Origin: an uncultured Rhodospirillales bacterium
GTDB taxonomy: Bacteria > Pseudomonadota > Alphaproteobacteria > Azospirillales > Azospirillaceae
Length of the DNA stretch: 37,741 bases
NCBI GenBank assembly: GCA_903856295.1
Contig: CAIOBP010000186.1
Location: forward strand, 1-37,741
Direction of reading: 5' to 3'
Part shown: positions 1-8,454 of the stretch, piece by piece
Position numbering within the stretch: the stretch's first letter is position 1
Layout: every line of letters begins with the position of its first letter
Translations under genes and position numbers: made by a program
Notes under the pieces: generated by a model
What the model was told of the DNA's origin: nothing
What the model saw: the letters and a program-made list of their open reading frames with translations, nothing else
Databases searched by the model: none

Positions 1-1646
1 GACGACCCGTAATCGGCCATGGCCTGCTTCTCTTCCTCGACTTCGCGCGCCTTCACCGACAGGGTGACCTTGCGGGAAGCCTTTTCCAGGGCGGTGACCT
101 TGGCGTCGATCTTCTCGCCGACCGCGAAGCGCTCGGGGCGCTGCTCGGACCGCTCGCGCGACAGCTCACCCTTGCGGATGAAGCCGGTCATGCCCTCGAC
201 AGCCACTTCCAGACCGTTCTCGGTGACCTGAGTGACGGTGCAGGTGACCACATCGCCCTTCTTGATCGCCGCGACGGCGTTCTGGAAGGGGTCCTCGGAC
301 AGCTGCTTGATGCCGAGGCTGATGCGCTCTTTCTCGATGTCGACGTCGAGAACCTTCGCCTTGACCACGTCGCCCTTCTTGAAGTCCTGAATGGCGGCTT
401 CGCCGGACTTCTCCCAATCGAGATCGGACATGTGAACCATGCCGTCGATATCGCCGGGCAGGCCGACAAACAGGCCGAACTCGGTGATGTTCTTGACCTC
501 GCCCGAAATCTCGGTGCCCGGAGCATACTTCTCGACGAAGCTTTCCCACGGATTGTCCAGGCACTGCTTGAGCCCGAGGCTGATCCGGCGCTTGTTCGGA
601 TCCACATCCAGCACCATGACTTCGACTTCCTGAGAGGTCGAAACGATCTTGCCGGGGTGGACGTTCTTCTTGGTCCAGGACATTTCGGAGACGTGAACCA
701 GCCCCTCGATGCCCGGCTCCAGCTCGACGAAGGCGCCGTAGTCGGTGATGTTGGTGACGCGGCCCTTGAAGCGGCTCTGGATCGGATACTTGGCTTCCAC
801 GCCTTCCCAGGGGTCGGCTTCCAGCTGCTTCATGCCCAGGCTGATGCGCTGGGTCTCGGGGTTGAAGCGGATGACCTGAACGGTAACCGTCTGGCCGATC
901 TGCAAGGCTTCCGAGGGGTGATTGATGCGGCGCCACGCGATGTCGGTGACGTGCAGCAGGCCATCGACGCCACCGAGATCGACGAACGCGCCGTAATCGG
1001 TGATGTTCTTGACCACGCCCTGGAGAATCTGGCCTTCCTTGAGGTTGGCCACCAGCTCCGAGCGGGCCTCGGCGCGGCTTTCTTCGAGCACCGCCCGGCG
1101 CGAAACCACGATGTTGCCGCGCGAGCGGTCCATCTTGAGAATCTGGAACGGCTGCGGCGTGCCGAGCAGCGGCGAAATGTCGCGAACCGGACGGATGTCG
1201 ACCTGACTGCCCGGCAGGAACGCCACCGCGCCCGAGAGATCGACGGTGAAGCCGCCCTTGACCCGGCCGAAGATCACGCCGGTAACCCGGGCCTGATCGG
1301 TGAAGGCCTTTTCCAGCAGCGTCCAGGCTTCCTCGCGCTTGGCCTTTTCACGGCTGAGCACGGCTTCGCCGTTCTTGTCTTCCATGCGCTCGAGATAGAC
1401 CTCGACGGAGTCGCCGGCCTTGAGTTCGAGCGTAATGCCCGGAATGACGAATTCCTTGAGCGGGACCCGACCTTCGGACTTGAGGCCGACGTCGATCAGC
1501 ACCTGGTCGCCTTCGATCGAAATGACCCGGCCCTTGACCACGGTGCCTTCCAGACTATCGCTGGTGCCGAGGGTCTCCTCGAGCATGGCGGCGAAGCTTT
1601 CGCTGAAGCCCTTGTCTTCGCTGCCCTTAGAATAAGCTTGTGCCAT
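1..1646 (-). CDS. rpsA: 30S ribosomal protein S1 (3' end cut off by window edge)
   Basis: Ribosomal protein S1 binds mRNA on the small subunit and helps recruit and unfold messages. The 548 visible codons start with MAQAYSKGSE and contain six S1-type OB-fold repeats, roughly at residues 33-98, 116-181, 202-270, 287-357, 374-444 and 461-530. Repeats 3 to 5 carry the typical ITDYGAFV / ITEFGLFV signatures followed by G.vH.S. The start is fixed by an AAGGAG Shine-Dalgarno sequence a few bases upstream of ATG 1646. The visible end, ADYGSS, is the usual beginning of the short alphaproteobacterial C-terminal tail, so probably only 10-25 residues are missing. It lies downstream of cmk as in most proteobacteria, but here a cmk remnant and two extra genes separate them. 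Identity is certain from repeat number and sequence. Confidence 0.97.
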   Translation of the reverse strand, partial: MAQAYSKGSEDKGFSESFAAMLEETLGTSDSLEGTVVKGRVISIEGDQVLIDVGLKSEGRVPLKEFVIPGITLELKAGDSVEVYLERMEDKNGEAVLSREKAKREEAWTLLEKAFTDQARVTGVIFGRVKGGFTVDLSGAVAFLPGSQVDIRPVRDISPLLGTPQPFQILKMDRSRGNIVVSRRAVLEESRAEARSELVANLKEGQILQGVVKNITDYGAFVDLGGVDGLLHVTDIAWRRINHPSEALQIGQTVTVQVIRFNPETQRISLGMKQLEADPWEGVEAKYPIQSRFKGRVTNITDYGAFVELEPGIEGLVHVSEMSWTKKNVHPGKIVSTSQEVEVMVLDVDPNKRRISLGLKQCLDNPWESFVEKYAPGTEISGEVKNITEFGLFVGLPGDIDGMVHMSDLDWEKSGEAAIQDFKKGDVVKAKVLDVDIEKERISLGIKQLSEDPFQNAVAAIKKGDVVTCTVTQVTENGLEVAVEGMTGFIRKGELSRERSEQRPERFAVGEKIDAKVTALEKASRKVTLSVKAREVEEEKQAMADYGS

Positions 1647-1680
1647 CGAATCTCCTTGGGTTGACCGATACGGCCCCCGG

Positions 1681-1713
1681 CACCTCCCGTCCCCCGGCGA
1701 CATGGGGAGGGTG
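1681..1713 (-). promoter_or_regulatory. Possible stem-loop in the rpsA leader
   Basis: On the minus strand the leader of rpsA can fold with CACC-TCCC pairing to GGGA-GGTG, one bulge and a loop of about 16 bases. S1 is known to autoregulate its own translation in other proteobacteria through a structured leader, so this could be a regulatory fold. That role is inference only. Confidence 0.25.
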
Positions 1714-1811
1714 TTTCGCACCGAAGTACCGCGCGCCGGACCTCATGCCCGGCGGCTTGACCTGTCTCATGAACGAAGGCTCCGCCAGCGAAGGTCCCGG
1801 CGGACGCCATT

Positions 1812-2035
1812 TCATGCCGGGTCGATCCTGGTGCGGAGGAAGGCGCACGCCGCGCTGAATGCCTGATCGGCGTCAAGCGCCGAGGTATCAAGCACAAACG
1901 CGTCGACGGCCGGTCTGAGCGGGGCGACCGCTCTCCGGCTGTCTCTCTCGTCGCGAGCCTTCATGTCCATGAGGACGGTATCGACACTAACATCCTGCCC
2001 AGCCCCCCGCAACTCCTTCACACGGCGTTCGGCGC
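1812..2035 (-). pseudogene. Displaced 3' fragment of cytidylate kinase gene
   Basis: This stretch encodes a second copy of the last ~70 residues of Cmk, in the same orientation and about 0.9 kb downstream of the intact gene. It reads [12 protein letters not shown]...[34 protein letters not shown], matching the intact C-terminus with scattered substitutions. It has no P-loop or CMP-binding part, so it cannot be a kinase. The match begins abruptly at 2035; upstream (2036 onward) the sequence is unrelated to cmk. The first 49 bases are identical to the intact gene, after which the copies drift apart. A GTG at 2021 could in principle start a 69-residue peptide, but there is no reason to think it is made. 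Best read as the original cmk 3' end pushed aside by an insertion that brought a replacement end. Confidence 0.85.
1987..2035 (-). repeat. 49-bp direct repeat, rpsA-proximal copy (candidate att core)
   Basis: These 49 bases are identical to 2883-2931 inside the intact cmk gene (offset 896). They lie at the exact point where the cmk remnant begins. On the rpsA side the two cmk ends are similar but diverged; on the other side (2036 onward) similarity stops completely. That asymmetry is what recombination across a shared core inside a gene 3' end produces. Confidence 0.8.
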
Positions 2036-2058
2036 TATGACGGAGGCTGAGGGACGAG

Positions 2059-2430
2059 TTAGTGGCTTGGAACCCCGTATTTCAGAATCGCGAACAGCCC
2101 CGCCATGATCATGCCGACAAGCCCGATCGTCACGCCGATGGTTTGCGAGATCGTCGGCACCTGACTTAGCCGCCCATCCATGCGCGCAACTTCCGTTTCG
2201 ACCTTGCGCAGACGTTCGTCCATGCGGTCGACGGTGCCTTCGACCCTGGTCAGGCGCTCGTCGATCCGAGTCAGCACTGATTCCATCCGACCAAGGGTGC
2301 CCTTGATCTCCACCATTCCGGCTTCGAGGATGGCGACGCGCTGTTCCATATCAGGAGGATCGGGTGGGCCGCTCGAATTGTCAAGGCCGCCATTGATGAC
2401 AGAGAATGACGATTTTGCATATTTTGACAT
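2059..2430 (-). CDS. Small coiled-coil protein with C-terminal membrane anchor
   Basis: A 123-residue protein of unknown function. Residues ~28-95 form a heptad-rich coiled coil (MESVLTRIDERLTRVEGTVD and onward, with repeated R.DERL and RVE/KVE units). It is followed by a single hydrophobic segment at ~97-116 (IGVTIGLVGMIMAGLFAIL) and a short tail. The architecture resembles small phage- or element-borne coiled-coil membrane proteins (XhlA-like in layout), but I see no diagnostic motif. ATG 2430 has a weak GGTGAG Shine-Dalgarno. It starts 3 nt after the stop of the zinc-ribbon gene, so the two are probably co-transcribed. It lies within the AT-richer DNA inserted between cmk and rpsA. Confidence 0.7.
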   Translation of the reverse strand: MSKYAKSSFSVINGGLDNSSGPPDPPDMEQRVAILEAGMVEIKGTLGRMESVLTRIDERLTRVEGTVDRMDERLRKVETEVARMDGRLSQVPTISQTIGVTIGLVGMIMAGLFAILKYGVPSH

Positions 2431-2433
2431 CGC

Positions 2434-2694
2434 TCACCCTTTTGCCCGGCTCTCAAGCCACCTATTGATAACGTCGGTATGAAAAAATTTACATTGACCA
2501 CAGTATTTGCACACGGCAATAAACATATGATACTCGCCCTTGATCAGATCTCCCTGGCCACCACCAATAGGGATTAATACTTTATCTTCGTTCCCGCCGT
2601 GAGGAGCAATCATCCAATCATCATGACCGCATGCATCGCATTTGAGGTCGGGAGCCCGATCATTCAGAAAAGAGACGATATCTTCAAAGATCAC
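2434..2694 (-). CDS. Small zinc-ribbon protein
   Basis: An 86-residue protein, function unknown. It has two CxxC pairs (CDACGHDDW and CKYCGQCKFF) about 40 residues apart, the pattern of a treble-clef or zinc-ribbon fold. The start is placed at GTG 2694, preceded by GAGGGGAG at good spacing. A longer reading in the same frame exists but would run into the cmk 3' end and lacks support. The N-terminus reads (V/M)IFEDIVSFLNDRAPDLKCDACG. It is immediately upstream of the coiled-coil membrane protein gene, forming a two-gene unit on foreign-looking DNA. Possible roles include a nucleic-acid or metal-binding accessory to an element function; nothing in the sequence decides it. Confidence 0.7.
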   Translation of the reverse strand: MIFEDIVSFLNDRAPDLKCDACGHDDWMIAPHGGNEDKVLIPIGGGQGDLIKGEYHMFIAVCKYCGQCKFFHTDVINRWLESRAKG

Positions 2695-2707
2695 GACACC
2701 ACTCCCC

Positions 2708-3358
2708 TCAAACCGGCCCAATCTTCGCACCAACCACCGCACACGCCGCCGCGAACGCCTGATCGGCGTCAAGCACCGAGGTATCCAGGACAAACGCGTC
2801 AACAGCCGGTTTCAGCGGCGCCACCGCTCTCTGGCTGTCCCGCTCGTCGCGCGCCTTCATATCCGCGAGAACCGTTTGAAGGCTAACATCCTGCCCAGCC
2901 CCCCGCAACTCCTTCACACGGCGTTCGGCGCGGACTTCCATCGAGGCGGTGACGAACAGTTTGGCCGGGGCGTCGGGGCAGACCACGGTGCCGATGTCGC
3001 GGCCGTCGAGCACCGAGCCCTTGCCGCCGGGCGGCTGGGCGACGAAAGAATGCTGGAAGTCGAGCAGCGCCGCCCGCACCGCCGGTACCGCCGCCACCTG
3101 GGAGGCCGCTTGAGCGGCATCGTCGCCGCGCAGGCCGGGGTGGACGAGAATCGCGGACTCGGGGGTCAGCGCCAGGGCGGCGGCCAGCGCCATTTCGGGA
3201 TTGGCCGGATCGCCCCCGGCCCACAGCACCGACAGCCCGACCGCCCGGTAGAGCGAGCCGGTGTCGAGATGGGCAAACCCATAATGCGCGGCAAGGCGCT
3301 TCGAAAGCGTGCCCTTGCCGGAAGCGGCGGGGCCGTCGATGGCGATGGTCGGGGGCAT
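2708..3358 (-). CDS. cmk: Cytidylate kinase
   Basis: Cmk phosphorylates CMP/dCMP to the diphosphates with ATP in the cytosol. The 216-residue product has the N-terminal P-loop GPAASGKGT (residues 9-17), the [10 protein letters not shown] motif, the [11 protein letters not shown] motif for CMP binding, the lid arginines (ERRVKEL) and the conserved DERDS.RAVAPL. Length is normal for the family. The ATG overlaps the aroA stop by one base (TGATG), so it is translationally coupled to aroA. Unusually, its last ~75 codons are duplicated downstream (1812-2035), with the first 49 bp identical, which suggests the present 3' end was acquired with the inserted segment. The product still looks complete and functional. 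Confidence 0.96.
   Translation of the reverse strand: MPPTIAIDGPAASGKGTLSKRLAAHYGFAHLDTGSLYRAVGLSVLWAGGDPANPEMALAAALALTPESAILVHPGLRGDDAAQAASQVAAVPAVRAALLDFQHSFVAQPPGGKGSVLDGRDIGTVVCPDAPAKLFVTASMEVRAERRVKELRGAGQDVSLQTVLADMKARDERDSQRAVAPLKPAVDAFVLDTSVLDADQAFAAACAVVGAKIGPV
2883..2931 (-). repeat. 49-bp direct repeat, copy inside intact cmk
   Basis: This is the partner of 1987-2035, lying within the cmk coding sequence (codons for roughly [15 protein letters not shown]). It is the candidate crossover core for the insertion between cmk and rpsA. Confidence 0.8.
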
Positions 3359-4716
3359 CAGGCGTCTCCTGCTTCGGAAATTTTCGCCCCCAGCCCGTTC
3401 ATCAAGTCGATAAAGCCGGGGAAGCTGGTGTCGATGAAACTGCCGTCGTCCACCGTCACCGGCTCTTGGGCGACGCCGCCGAGAACCAGGAAGCTCATGG
3501 CGATGCGGTGATCCATGGCGGTGGTGATGAAGCCGCCGCCCCTGGGCGCCTTGCCGGTGCCATGGACGAACAGGTGCTCGGCCCCGGCCTCGAAGGCGAC
3601 ACCGCAGGCTTCGAGGCCAGTGGCGACCATGGCCAGCCGGTCGCTTTCCTTGACCCGCAGCTCGGCGAGACCGAACATCCGGGTGGTGCCGGTGGCGCAG
3701 GCGGCGGCCATGGCCAGGATCGGGTATTCGTCGATCATCGAGGGCGCGCGCTCGGGCGGCACGTCGACGCCCTTCAGCGCCGAGCCCCGGATGCGCAGAT
3801 CCGCCACCGGCTCGCCGGCCTCGGTGCGAACGTTCTCGAAGCTCAGGTCGGCGCCCATGTCCTTGAGGGTGATGTAAAGCCCGGTGCGGCGCGGATTGAT
3901 GCCGACCGCGGTCAGGGTCAGGTCCGAGCCGGGGCGCAGGCAGGCCGCCACCGCCGGGAAGGCGGCCGAGCTGGGATCGGCGGGCACCAACACCCGGCGG
4001 CCGGTGAGTTCGGGCTGACCGGTGACCGAAACCGCCAGCGCGCCGTCGGGCAAGGTCGTGGTCGTCACCTCGGCGCCGAAATGACGCAGCATCAGTTCGC
4101 TGTGATCGCGGGTCGGGTGGGTTTCGATGACGGTGGTGACGCCGGGCGTATTCAGCCCGGCCAGCAAAATCGCCGATTTCACCTGGGCCGAGGCCACCGG
4201 CAGCCGGTAGTCGATCGGCACCGGATGGTCGGTGCCGATCACGGTCAGCGGCAGCCGCCCGCCCTTGCGACCGACGAAGCTGGCGCCCATGCGCTCCAGC
4301 GGCCCGGTGACCCGCGCCATCGGCCGCTTGTTGAGCGAGGCGTCGCCGGTGAAGACGGCGGTGATCGGATGGCAGGCCACCACCCCGATCAACAGCCGCG
4401 CGGCGGTGCCGCTGTTGCCCATGTCGAGCACCGAGGCCGGTTCGGCCAGCCCGCCGATGCCGACGCCGCGCACCCGCCACAGCCCCGAGGCGCTGTCGGG
4501 ACGCAGCACGGTGGCGCCCAGCGCCTCCATGGCGGCGGCGGTGTGGCGGACGTCGTCGCCTTCGAGCAGACCGGAAATTTCGGTCTCGCCCACCGCCAGC
4601 GCCCCGATCATCAGAGCCCGGTGGGAAATCGATTTGTCGCCCGGCACCCGCACGGTACCGGAGAGAACACCGCTGGCCGCGGCGCGCAGACTGCGCGGAG
4701 AAGACGAGGAGGACAT
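3358..4716 (-). CDS. aroA: 3-phosphoshikimate 1-carboxyvinyltransferase (EPSP synthase)
   Basis: EPSP synthase joins shikimate-3-phosphate and PEP in the sixth step of the shikimate pathway. The 452-residue product has [12 protein letters not shown] near the N-terminus, [28 protein letters not shown], the DEYPIL segment and RVKESDR. The R-x-H-x-E, SAQ-x-K and N-x5-R type motifs are those usual for class II alphaproteobacterial enzymes such as the Agrobacterium CP4 form. At the glyphosate-determining position the motif is GNSGTA (glycine retained) rather than the CP4-type GNAATG, so insensitivity cannot be inferred. Start chosen at ATG 4716 ([10 protein letters not shown]), which has AGGTG about 9 nt upstream; an in-frame GTG at 4728 lacks a ribosome site. 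It overlaps cmk by one base. Confidence 0.95.
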   Translation of the reverse strand: MSSSSSPRSLRAAASGVLSGTVRVPGDKSISHRALMIGALAVGETEISGLLEGDDVRHTAAAMEALGATVLRPDSASGLWRVRGVGIGGLAEPASVLDMGNSGTAARLLIGVVACHPITAVFTGDASLNKRPMARVTGPLERMGASFVGRKGGRLPLTVIGTDHPVPIDYRLPVASAQVKSAILLAGLNTPGVTTVIETHPTRDHSELMLRHFGAEVTTTTLPDGALAVSVTGQPELTGRRVLVPADPSSAAFPAVAACLRPGSDLTLTAVGINPRRTGLYITLKDMGADLSFENVRTEAGEPVADLRIRGSALKGVDVPPERAPSMIDEYPILAMAAACATGTTRMFGLAELRVKESDRLAMVATGLEACGVAFEAGAEHLFVHGTGKAPRGGGFITTAMDHRIAMSFLVLGGVAQEPVTVDDGSFIDTSFPGFIDLMNGLGAKISEAGDA

Positions 4717-4767
4717 GGAGCGAAACACCTGTGCAGGAGAGCGCCTCCCCTAGCACATCGGCCCGCC

Positions 4768-6849
4768 TCAATCCAGCAGCCGCCCCCAGCTGCCCGAGAT
4801 CGCGCCGTAGCTGCTGGAGCGGGTCAGGGGTTCCAGGCGCAGGGGAATATCGGCGCGCTGGCCGGAATCGCGGCCGAGGGGCAGGAATTCGGCTTCGAAG
4901 CGGCTGGCGGCCGGCACCAGCGGCAAGGCGCCCAGGGGAAAGCTCAGGCGCAGGCCGCCATCGTAATGGTCGCGCTGCTGGGGCACCTCGACGCCGAGAC
5001 GGTTGGCGCCGCCGGTTCCGGTGACCCAGCCGCCCAGTTTCATGCCACTGTCGAAGCGGCGGTTGAGTTCGAGGGTGGCGCCGCCATCGCCGCCGAGATA
5101 GCGCCCGACATGGAGCGCGCTGTCCACGTGGCCATCGGCGGACTGGTAGTACAGGCTGGCGAACCCCGAAACGACATCGGTGTGGGGCTCCAGCGCCAGC
5201 GTCAGGCCGGGATAGCGCTTGCGCACCGCGTCGACCTCGGCTCCGAGCGCCCAGCGCCGTTGCCAGGGCCGGTACAGCACCTCGCCGGACAGGCCGCCGA
5301 ACATCTCCTCGAACCAACCTGCGCTCAGACGGGTGGTCACCTCCGGGGCGGGCTGGGCCAGCCAGCTGACCGCGACCCGGTCCAGGGCGTTGATCGGCGC
5401 CGCCGTGACATACCAGGCGAGATCGCTGCGCACCGCCGGTCGCGACGGCACCCGACTGCGCACCACCGACGCGTCGAGCGCCTCAAGATTATGGGACAGC
5501 GTGGTCCGGATGGCGTGGCTGAACACCAGCCCCGGCGTCACATCCAGCTCGGACTCGACGTCGAAGCCGAAGCGGTAGACCACCGGCTCCAGCGACTCGA
5601 AGGAACTCTGCTGATAGCGGGGATTGACCCGGACCCGCCAGGGCGGCGCGGTCTCGGGGCGCCAGCCGTCGGGCAGCGGCACCTGGGCCGAAACGGCAGG
5701 CCCCGGTTCCAGCCGGCCGCTCTGACGGATTTCCGGAGCGCTGCCCCGCCCCTGCCCGGCCCCGCGCACCTCGCCGGCCAGCGCCGACACCGCGACGCCG
5801 TCGAGCCCCCGGGCATTGGCCACCACCGTCACCTCTTCGACGCCGGCCGGCGCCCGCTCGGCCATCTGGCGCAGCGCCCGTCCGATCACCTGCCCCGGCG
5901 GATAGGCGTCGCCGAGATCGCGGTCGGGCTCCAGCCAGGCGATCGCCCGGCTGCCATCGACCACCGCCGAGGGCGTCGGCTGGGGCAGTTCCAGGGCCTG
6001 CGGCCGCGGCAGCGTGAGATCGTTACCGTTGATCAGCAGCGTCGCCCGCGCCATGGCTTCGCGGCCATGCTCGAAGCCGGCGCCGAGTTCCAGCCACTCG
6101 AGCGGGCGCCAGGACAACCCGACATTGACCGGAGTGCCAGGGGTTTGACCTGGGTCCTGCATCCGGTCGAGCCGGCGGCGGTCGCCGCTGACCTCCAGCT
6201 TCAGCACCAGCCCCTCGACCGGCGTCTGCCACGCCACGCCACCGAAAGGCGCGATGGCGCCGCCGGTAAACCACGAAGGCGGCCCGGCCGGCTGGGTCAG
6301 CGGATCGCGCGGCCGGTGATAGCGGCCGCCGAGAGCGTTCAGCGGATTGCCGATGCCGCCGCTTTCGCCCAGCCGGCCCCAGCCGAGTCCGAGGCTGACA
6401 TCCAGGGCGTACCAGCGCTTGGCCGCCACCAGATACTCACCGGAAAACCGCCCGCCGGCCAGGTCCCGCACCCCCACCGCCAGCGCCGGCCACCAGCGGG
6501 ATTCGGCGCTGACACCGGCCTTGACGCCGATGCCGCCTTCAACCGGCAACGAGGTGGCGGCACCCTGGGGCCAATAGGTTTCGTGCAGGGTCGCCTCAAG
6601 CCACGGCAGCGGCTGAAACGCCAGGATCAGGGAGCGATAGTGCGGACCGGAAACACCAGCGCCCAGCGCAAGGGTGCCGTCGGCCATCATGCGCGGACTG
6701 GGGGTTTCCATCAGACCGACGCCGCCGAGATCGGCCTGTCCCGGAGTCGACGCAGCGGACAAGACTTTCCCGGCCATCGAAGCCGCCAGAAACGGCATAA
6801 GCCATCCGAAAGACCGCAACCATGCCGATATTCCGCCCCGCCGCGCCAT
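4768..6849 (-). CDS. YjbH-like outer-membrane protein (exopolysaccharide-associated)
   Basis: The 693-residue protein begins with a signal sequence ([20 protein letters not shown], then AASMAG). It reads on as the YjbH family does: [21 protein letters not shown]...[18 protein letters not shown], then [21 protein letters not shown] and [12 protein letters not shown], a beta-rich outer-membrane part. A middle domain ([36 protein letters not shown]) precedes a C-terminal half with alternating beta strands ending in [15 protein letters not shown]. YjbH proteins belong to a group-4-capsule-like polysaccharide system in enterics. Here the gene stands alone, without yjbE, F or G neighbours, so its polysaccharide partner is unknown. 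The start at ATG 6849 is preferred because it directly precedes the signal peptide; a longer reading would overlap the divergent receiver gene. Confidence 0.8.
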   Translation of the reverse strand: MARRGGISAWLRSFGWLMPFLAASMAGKVLSAASTPGQADLGGVGLMETPSPRMMADGTLALGAGVSGPHYRSLILAFQPLPWLEATLHETYWPQGAATSLPVEGGIGVKAGVSAESRWWPALAVGVRDLAGGRFSGEYLVAAKRWYALDVSLGLGWGRLGESGGIGNPLNALGGRYHRPRDPLTQPAGPPSWFTGGAIAPFGGVAWQTPVEGLVLKLEVSGDRRRLDRMQDPGQTPGTPVNVGLSWRPLEWLELGAGFEHGREAMARATLLINGNDLTLPRPQALELPQPTPSAVVDGSRAIAWLEPDRDLGDAYPPGQVIGRALRQMAERAPAGVEEVTVVANARGLDGVAVSALAGEVRGAGQGRGSAPEIRQSGRLEPGPAVSAQVPLPDGWRPETAPPWRVRVNPRYQQSSFESLEPVVYRFGFDVESELDVTPGLVFSHAIRTTLSHNLEALDASVVRSRVPSRPAVRSDLAWYVTAAPINALDRVAVSWLAQPAPEVTTRLSAGWFEEMFGGLSGEVLYRPWQRRWALGAEVDAVRKRYPGLTLALEPHTDVVSGFASLYYQSADGHVDSALHVGRYLGGDGGATLELNRRFDSGMKLGGWVTGTGGANRLGVEVPQQRDHYDGGLRLSFPLGALPLVPAASRFEAEFLPLGRDSGQRADIPLRLEPLTRSSSYGAISGSWGRLLD

Positions 6850-7045
6850 CCGCCCCGTCGTTTTTGATCGCGCCGGGGCGACTCTTTCAGAGAATGCATA
6901 CAATGGCAACCACCGACCGGCCACCGGATCCCCGGTATTGGCCCGGCATTGGCCCGACCGCCGCTCAAGCCCCTTGCAATTGCCGGTGTATAACCAGCAT
7001 TCTACCAGTGAATCGCAGCGGTTTTGACGTGAGGAGAGGACGGAA

Positions 7046-7414
7046 ATGGCCGAAATTCTGGTCGTTGACGACATGGACGATGTGCGCGAGAGCATCACCG
7101 CGGTGCTTCAGTCCGCTGGACACTCGATCACCCAGGCCAAGGATGGCAGCGAAGCGATCACGAGGCTGGGTCAGCACCGGTTTGATCTGGTGATCACCGA
7201 CATCATGATGCCCGAGCAGGACGGCACCGAGGTGATCATGCACATCGAGAGCCTCGATCCGCGTCCGCCGGTACTGGCGATCTCGGGCGGCGCGCCCACC
7301 GTGCCCGCCTACATGGCGCTGCACCTCGCCCGCCTCAAGGCCGACGCCACGCTGATGAAGCCGTTCCGCAATGAAGAGCTGCGGAGCAAGGTCGAGGCCC
7401 TGCTCAAGCACTGA
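7046..7414 (+). CDS. Single-domain response regulator (CheY-like)
   Basis: A 122-residue stand-alone receiver domain. Acidic pair D8/D9 (ILVVDDMDD), phosphoacceptor Asp52 (DLVITDIMMP), the switch Ser80 (LAISGG) and Lys105 (LMKPF) are all in place, so it should be phosphorylatable. There is no output domain, so it acts by protein contact or as a phosphorelay intermediate. A strong GAGAGGACGGAA Shine-Dalgarno precedes ATG 7046. It is divergent from the YjbH-like gene and 47 nt upstream of cobU. No kinase is adjacent on this strand; the hybrid kinase at 8455-11238 is the nearest candidate partner, by position only. Confidence 0.9.
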   Translation: MAEILVVDDMDDVRESITAVLQSAGHSITQAKDGSEAITRLGQHRFDLVITDIMMPEQDGTEVIMHIESLDPRPPVLAISGGAPTVPAYMALHLARLKADATLMKPFRNEELRSKVEALLKH

Positions 7415-7461
7415 GCGGTCGCCGGTCGGCGCGAGTCCCATCGGCCGCTCTCGGAGGCGCC

Positions 7462-7968
7462 GTGATCACCCTGGTGCTGGGCGGCGCCCGCTCGGGCAAG
7501 AGCCGATATGCCGAGGACTTGGCGCTCCGGCGCCCGGCGCCCCGGTATTACCTCGCCACCGCCGAGGCCCGCGACCACGAGATGGCGCTGCGCATCCGCG
7601 AGCACCAGCGCCGCCGCGCCGATGACTGGATCACCCTCGAGGAACCTCTGGAGCTGCCCGGCGCCCTGCGCCGCCACGGTGCCGAGGCCGGGGCGACGCT
7701 GCTGGTCGACTGCCTGACCCTCTGGCTGTCCAACCTGATGGGCGCCGGCCGCGACATCGACGCCACCACCGCCGCCCTGGTCGCCGCCTGCGACGGGGTG
7801 CGCGGCGAGGCGATCTTCGTGGCCAACGAGGTCGGGCTCGGCATCGTCCCCAACAACGCCCTGGCCCGCGCCTTTCGCGACCACGCCGGCCGGCTCAACC
7901 AAGCCGTGGCCGCCCGCGCCGACCGGGTGGTGTTCGTCGCCGCCGGACTGCCGCTGGTGCTGCGCTGA
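7462..7968 (+). CDS. cobU: Adenosylcobinamide kinase / adenosylcobinamide-phosphate guanylyltransferase
   Basis: CobU/CobP phosphorylates adenosylcobinamide and then attaches GMP during assembly of the cobalamin nucleotide loop. The 168-residue product has P-loop GGARSGKS (7-14), the conserved RIREHQRRR with His48 at the position of the guanylylated histidine, LLVDCLTLWLSN, and the family signature ANEVG.GIVP.N...R.FRD..G..NQ. Length is typical. It starts at GTG 7462 with GGAGG a few bases upstream. No other cobalamin gene is in the window, so the rest of the pathway must lie elsewhere. It converges with the response-regulator gene that ends at 7996. Confidence 0.94.
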   Translation: MITLVLGGARSGKSRYAEDLALRRPAPRYYLATAEARDHEMALRIREHQRRRADDWITLEEPLELPGALRRHGAEAGATLLVDCLTLWLSNLMGAGRDIDATTAALVAACDGVRGEAIFVANEVGLGIVPNNALARAFRDHAGRLNQAVAARADRVVFVAAGLPLVLR

Positions 7969-7995
7969 TCCCGAGGCGAGCAGCCGCGTTCCGCC

Positions 7996-8442
7996 TCACT
8001 CCTCGCCGGCCGCGGGGGCTCCGGCCGTGGGGGCTCCGGCTGCGGGCGCGTAAAGGATGGCGTCGATCCGGGCCTTGAGCTGGTGCAAGACCACCGGCTT
8101 GAGCAAATAGCCCTGAATCCCGAGGTCCGTCGCGGCCTCGACCGTCTCCTTGGAGGAATCCGAGGTCAGCATGATGATCGGGGTGGCGGCAATCTCCTGG
8201 ATGCTGACGTTGCGCACGCGCTTGAGAAACTCCAGCCCGCTCAAGGGCATGTGAACGTCGCACAGCACGATGTCGGGCCGGGTCCTCAGCAACTCCAGCA
8301 ACCCGGCCTTGCCGTCGCTCGCCTCGGTGACCGAGGTGATCCAGAGCTGGGCGAGCACGCCGCGAATCAAGCCCCTGGTGACCTCGCCATCGTCCACGAT
8401 CAGCACCTTGAGGCGCGAATATTTCATGTAGTCCTTGGACAT
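7996..8442 (-). CDS. Response regulator, receiver domain with short repetitive tail
   Basis: A 148-residue protein with one receiver domain: acidic pair in LIVDDGE (17-20), phosphoacceptor Asp62 (DIVLCDVHMP), Thr/Ser of the switch in MLTSDSS, and the conserved lysine in YLLKPV. The last ~15 residues are a low-complexity AAGAPTAGAPAAGEE tail from a short DNA repeat, with no recognisable output domain. It lies 12 nt downstream of the hybrid histidine kinase and is almost certainly co-transcribed with it. It is therefore the likely final phospho-acceptor of that kinase's Hpt domain (inference from order). Confidence 0.9.
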   Translation of the reverse strand: MSKDYMKYSRLKVLIVDDGEVTRGLIRGVLAQLWITSVTEASDGKAGLLELLRTRPDIVLCDVHMPLSGLEFLKRVRNVSIQEIAATPIIMLTSDSSKETVEAATDLGIQGYLLKPVVLHQLKARIDAILYAPAAGAPTAGAPAAGEE

Positions 8443-8454
8443 GCACGGGCCTCC

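Larger units (their letters stand above)
1987..2931 (-). mobile_element. Putative small integrated element at the cmk 3' end
   Basis: The segment between the two 49-bp repeats holds a replacement cmk 3' end and two small genes on visibly AT-richer DNA than its flanks. The order intact cmk with new 3' end, cargo, core repeat, old cmk 3' end fits integrative elements that insert into a gene terminus and restore it. No integrase, transposase or resident recombinase gene is present in the 0.9 kb, so if real it is either a trans-mobilised mini-element or the remnant of a larger one. Homologous replacement between strains could also produce this layout. Confidence 0.45.

Noticed and set aside
432-1664. 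Long plus-strand frame opposite rpsA
   Set aside because: It is antisense to an obvious ribosomal protein S1; the composition reflects GC-rich third positions and there is no ribosome site or known motif.
3466-6867. 1133-codon plus-strand frame opposite aroA and the YjbH-like gene
   Set aside because: It spans two genes in the antisense direction and is low-complexity Gly/Arg/His/Gln, typical of a shadow frame in high-GC DNA.
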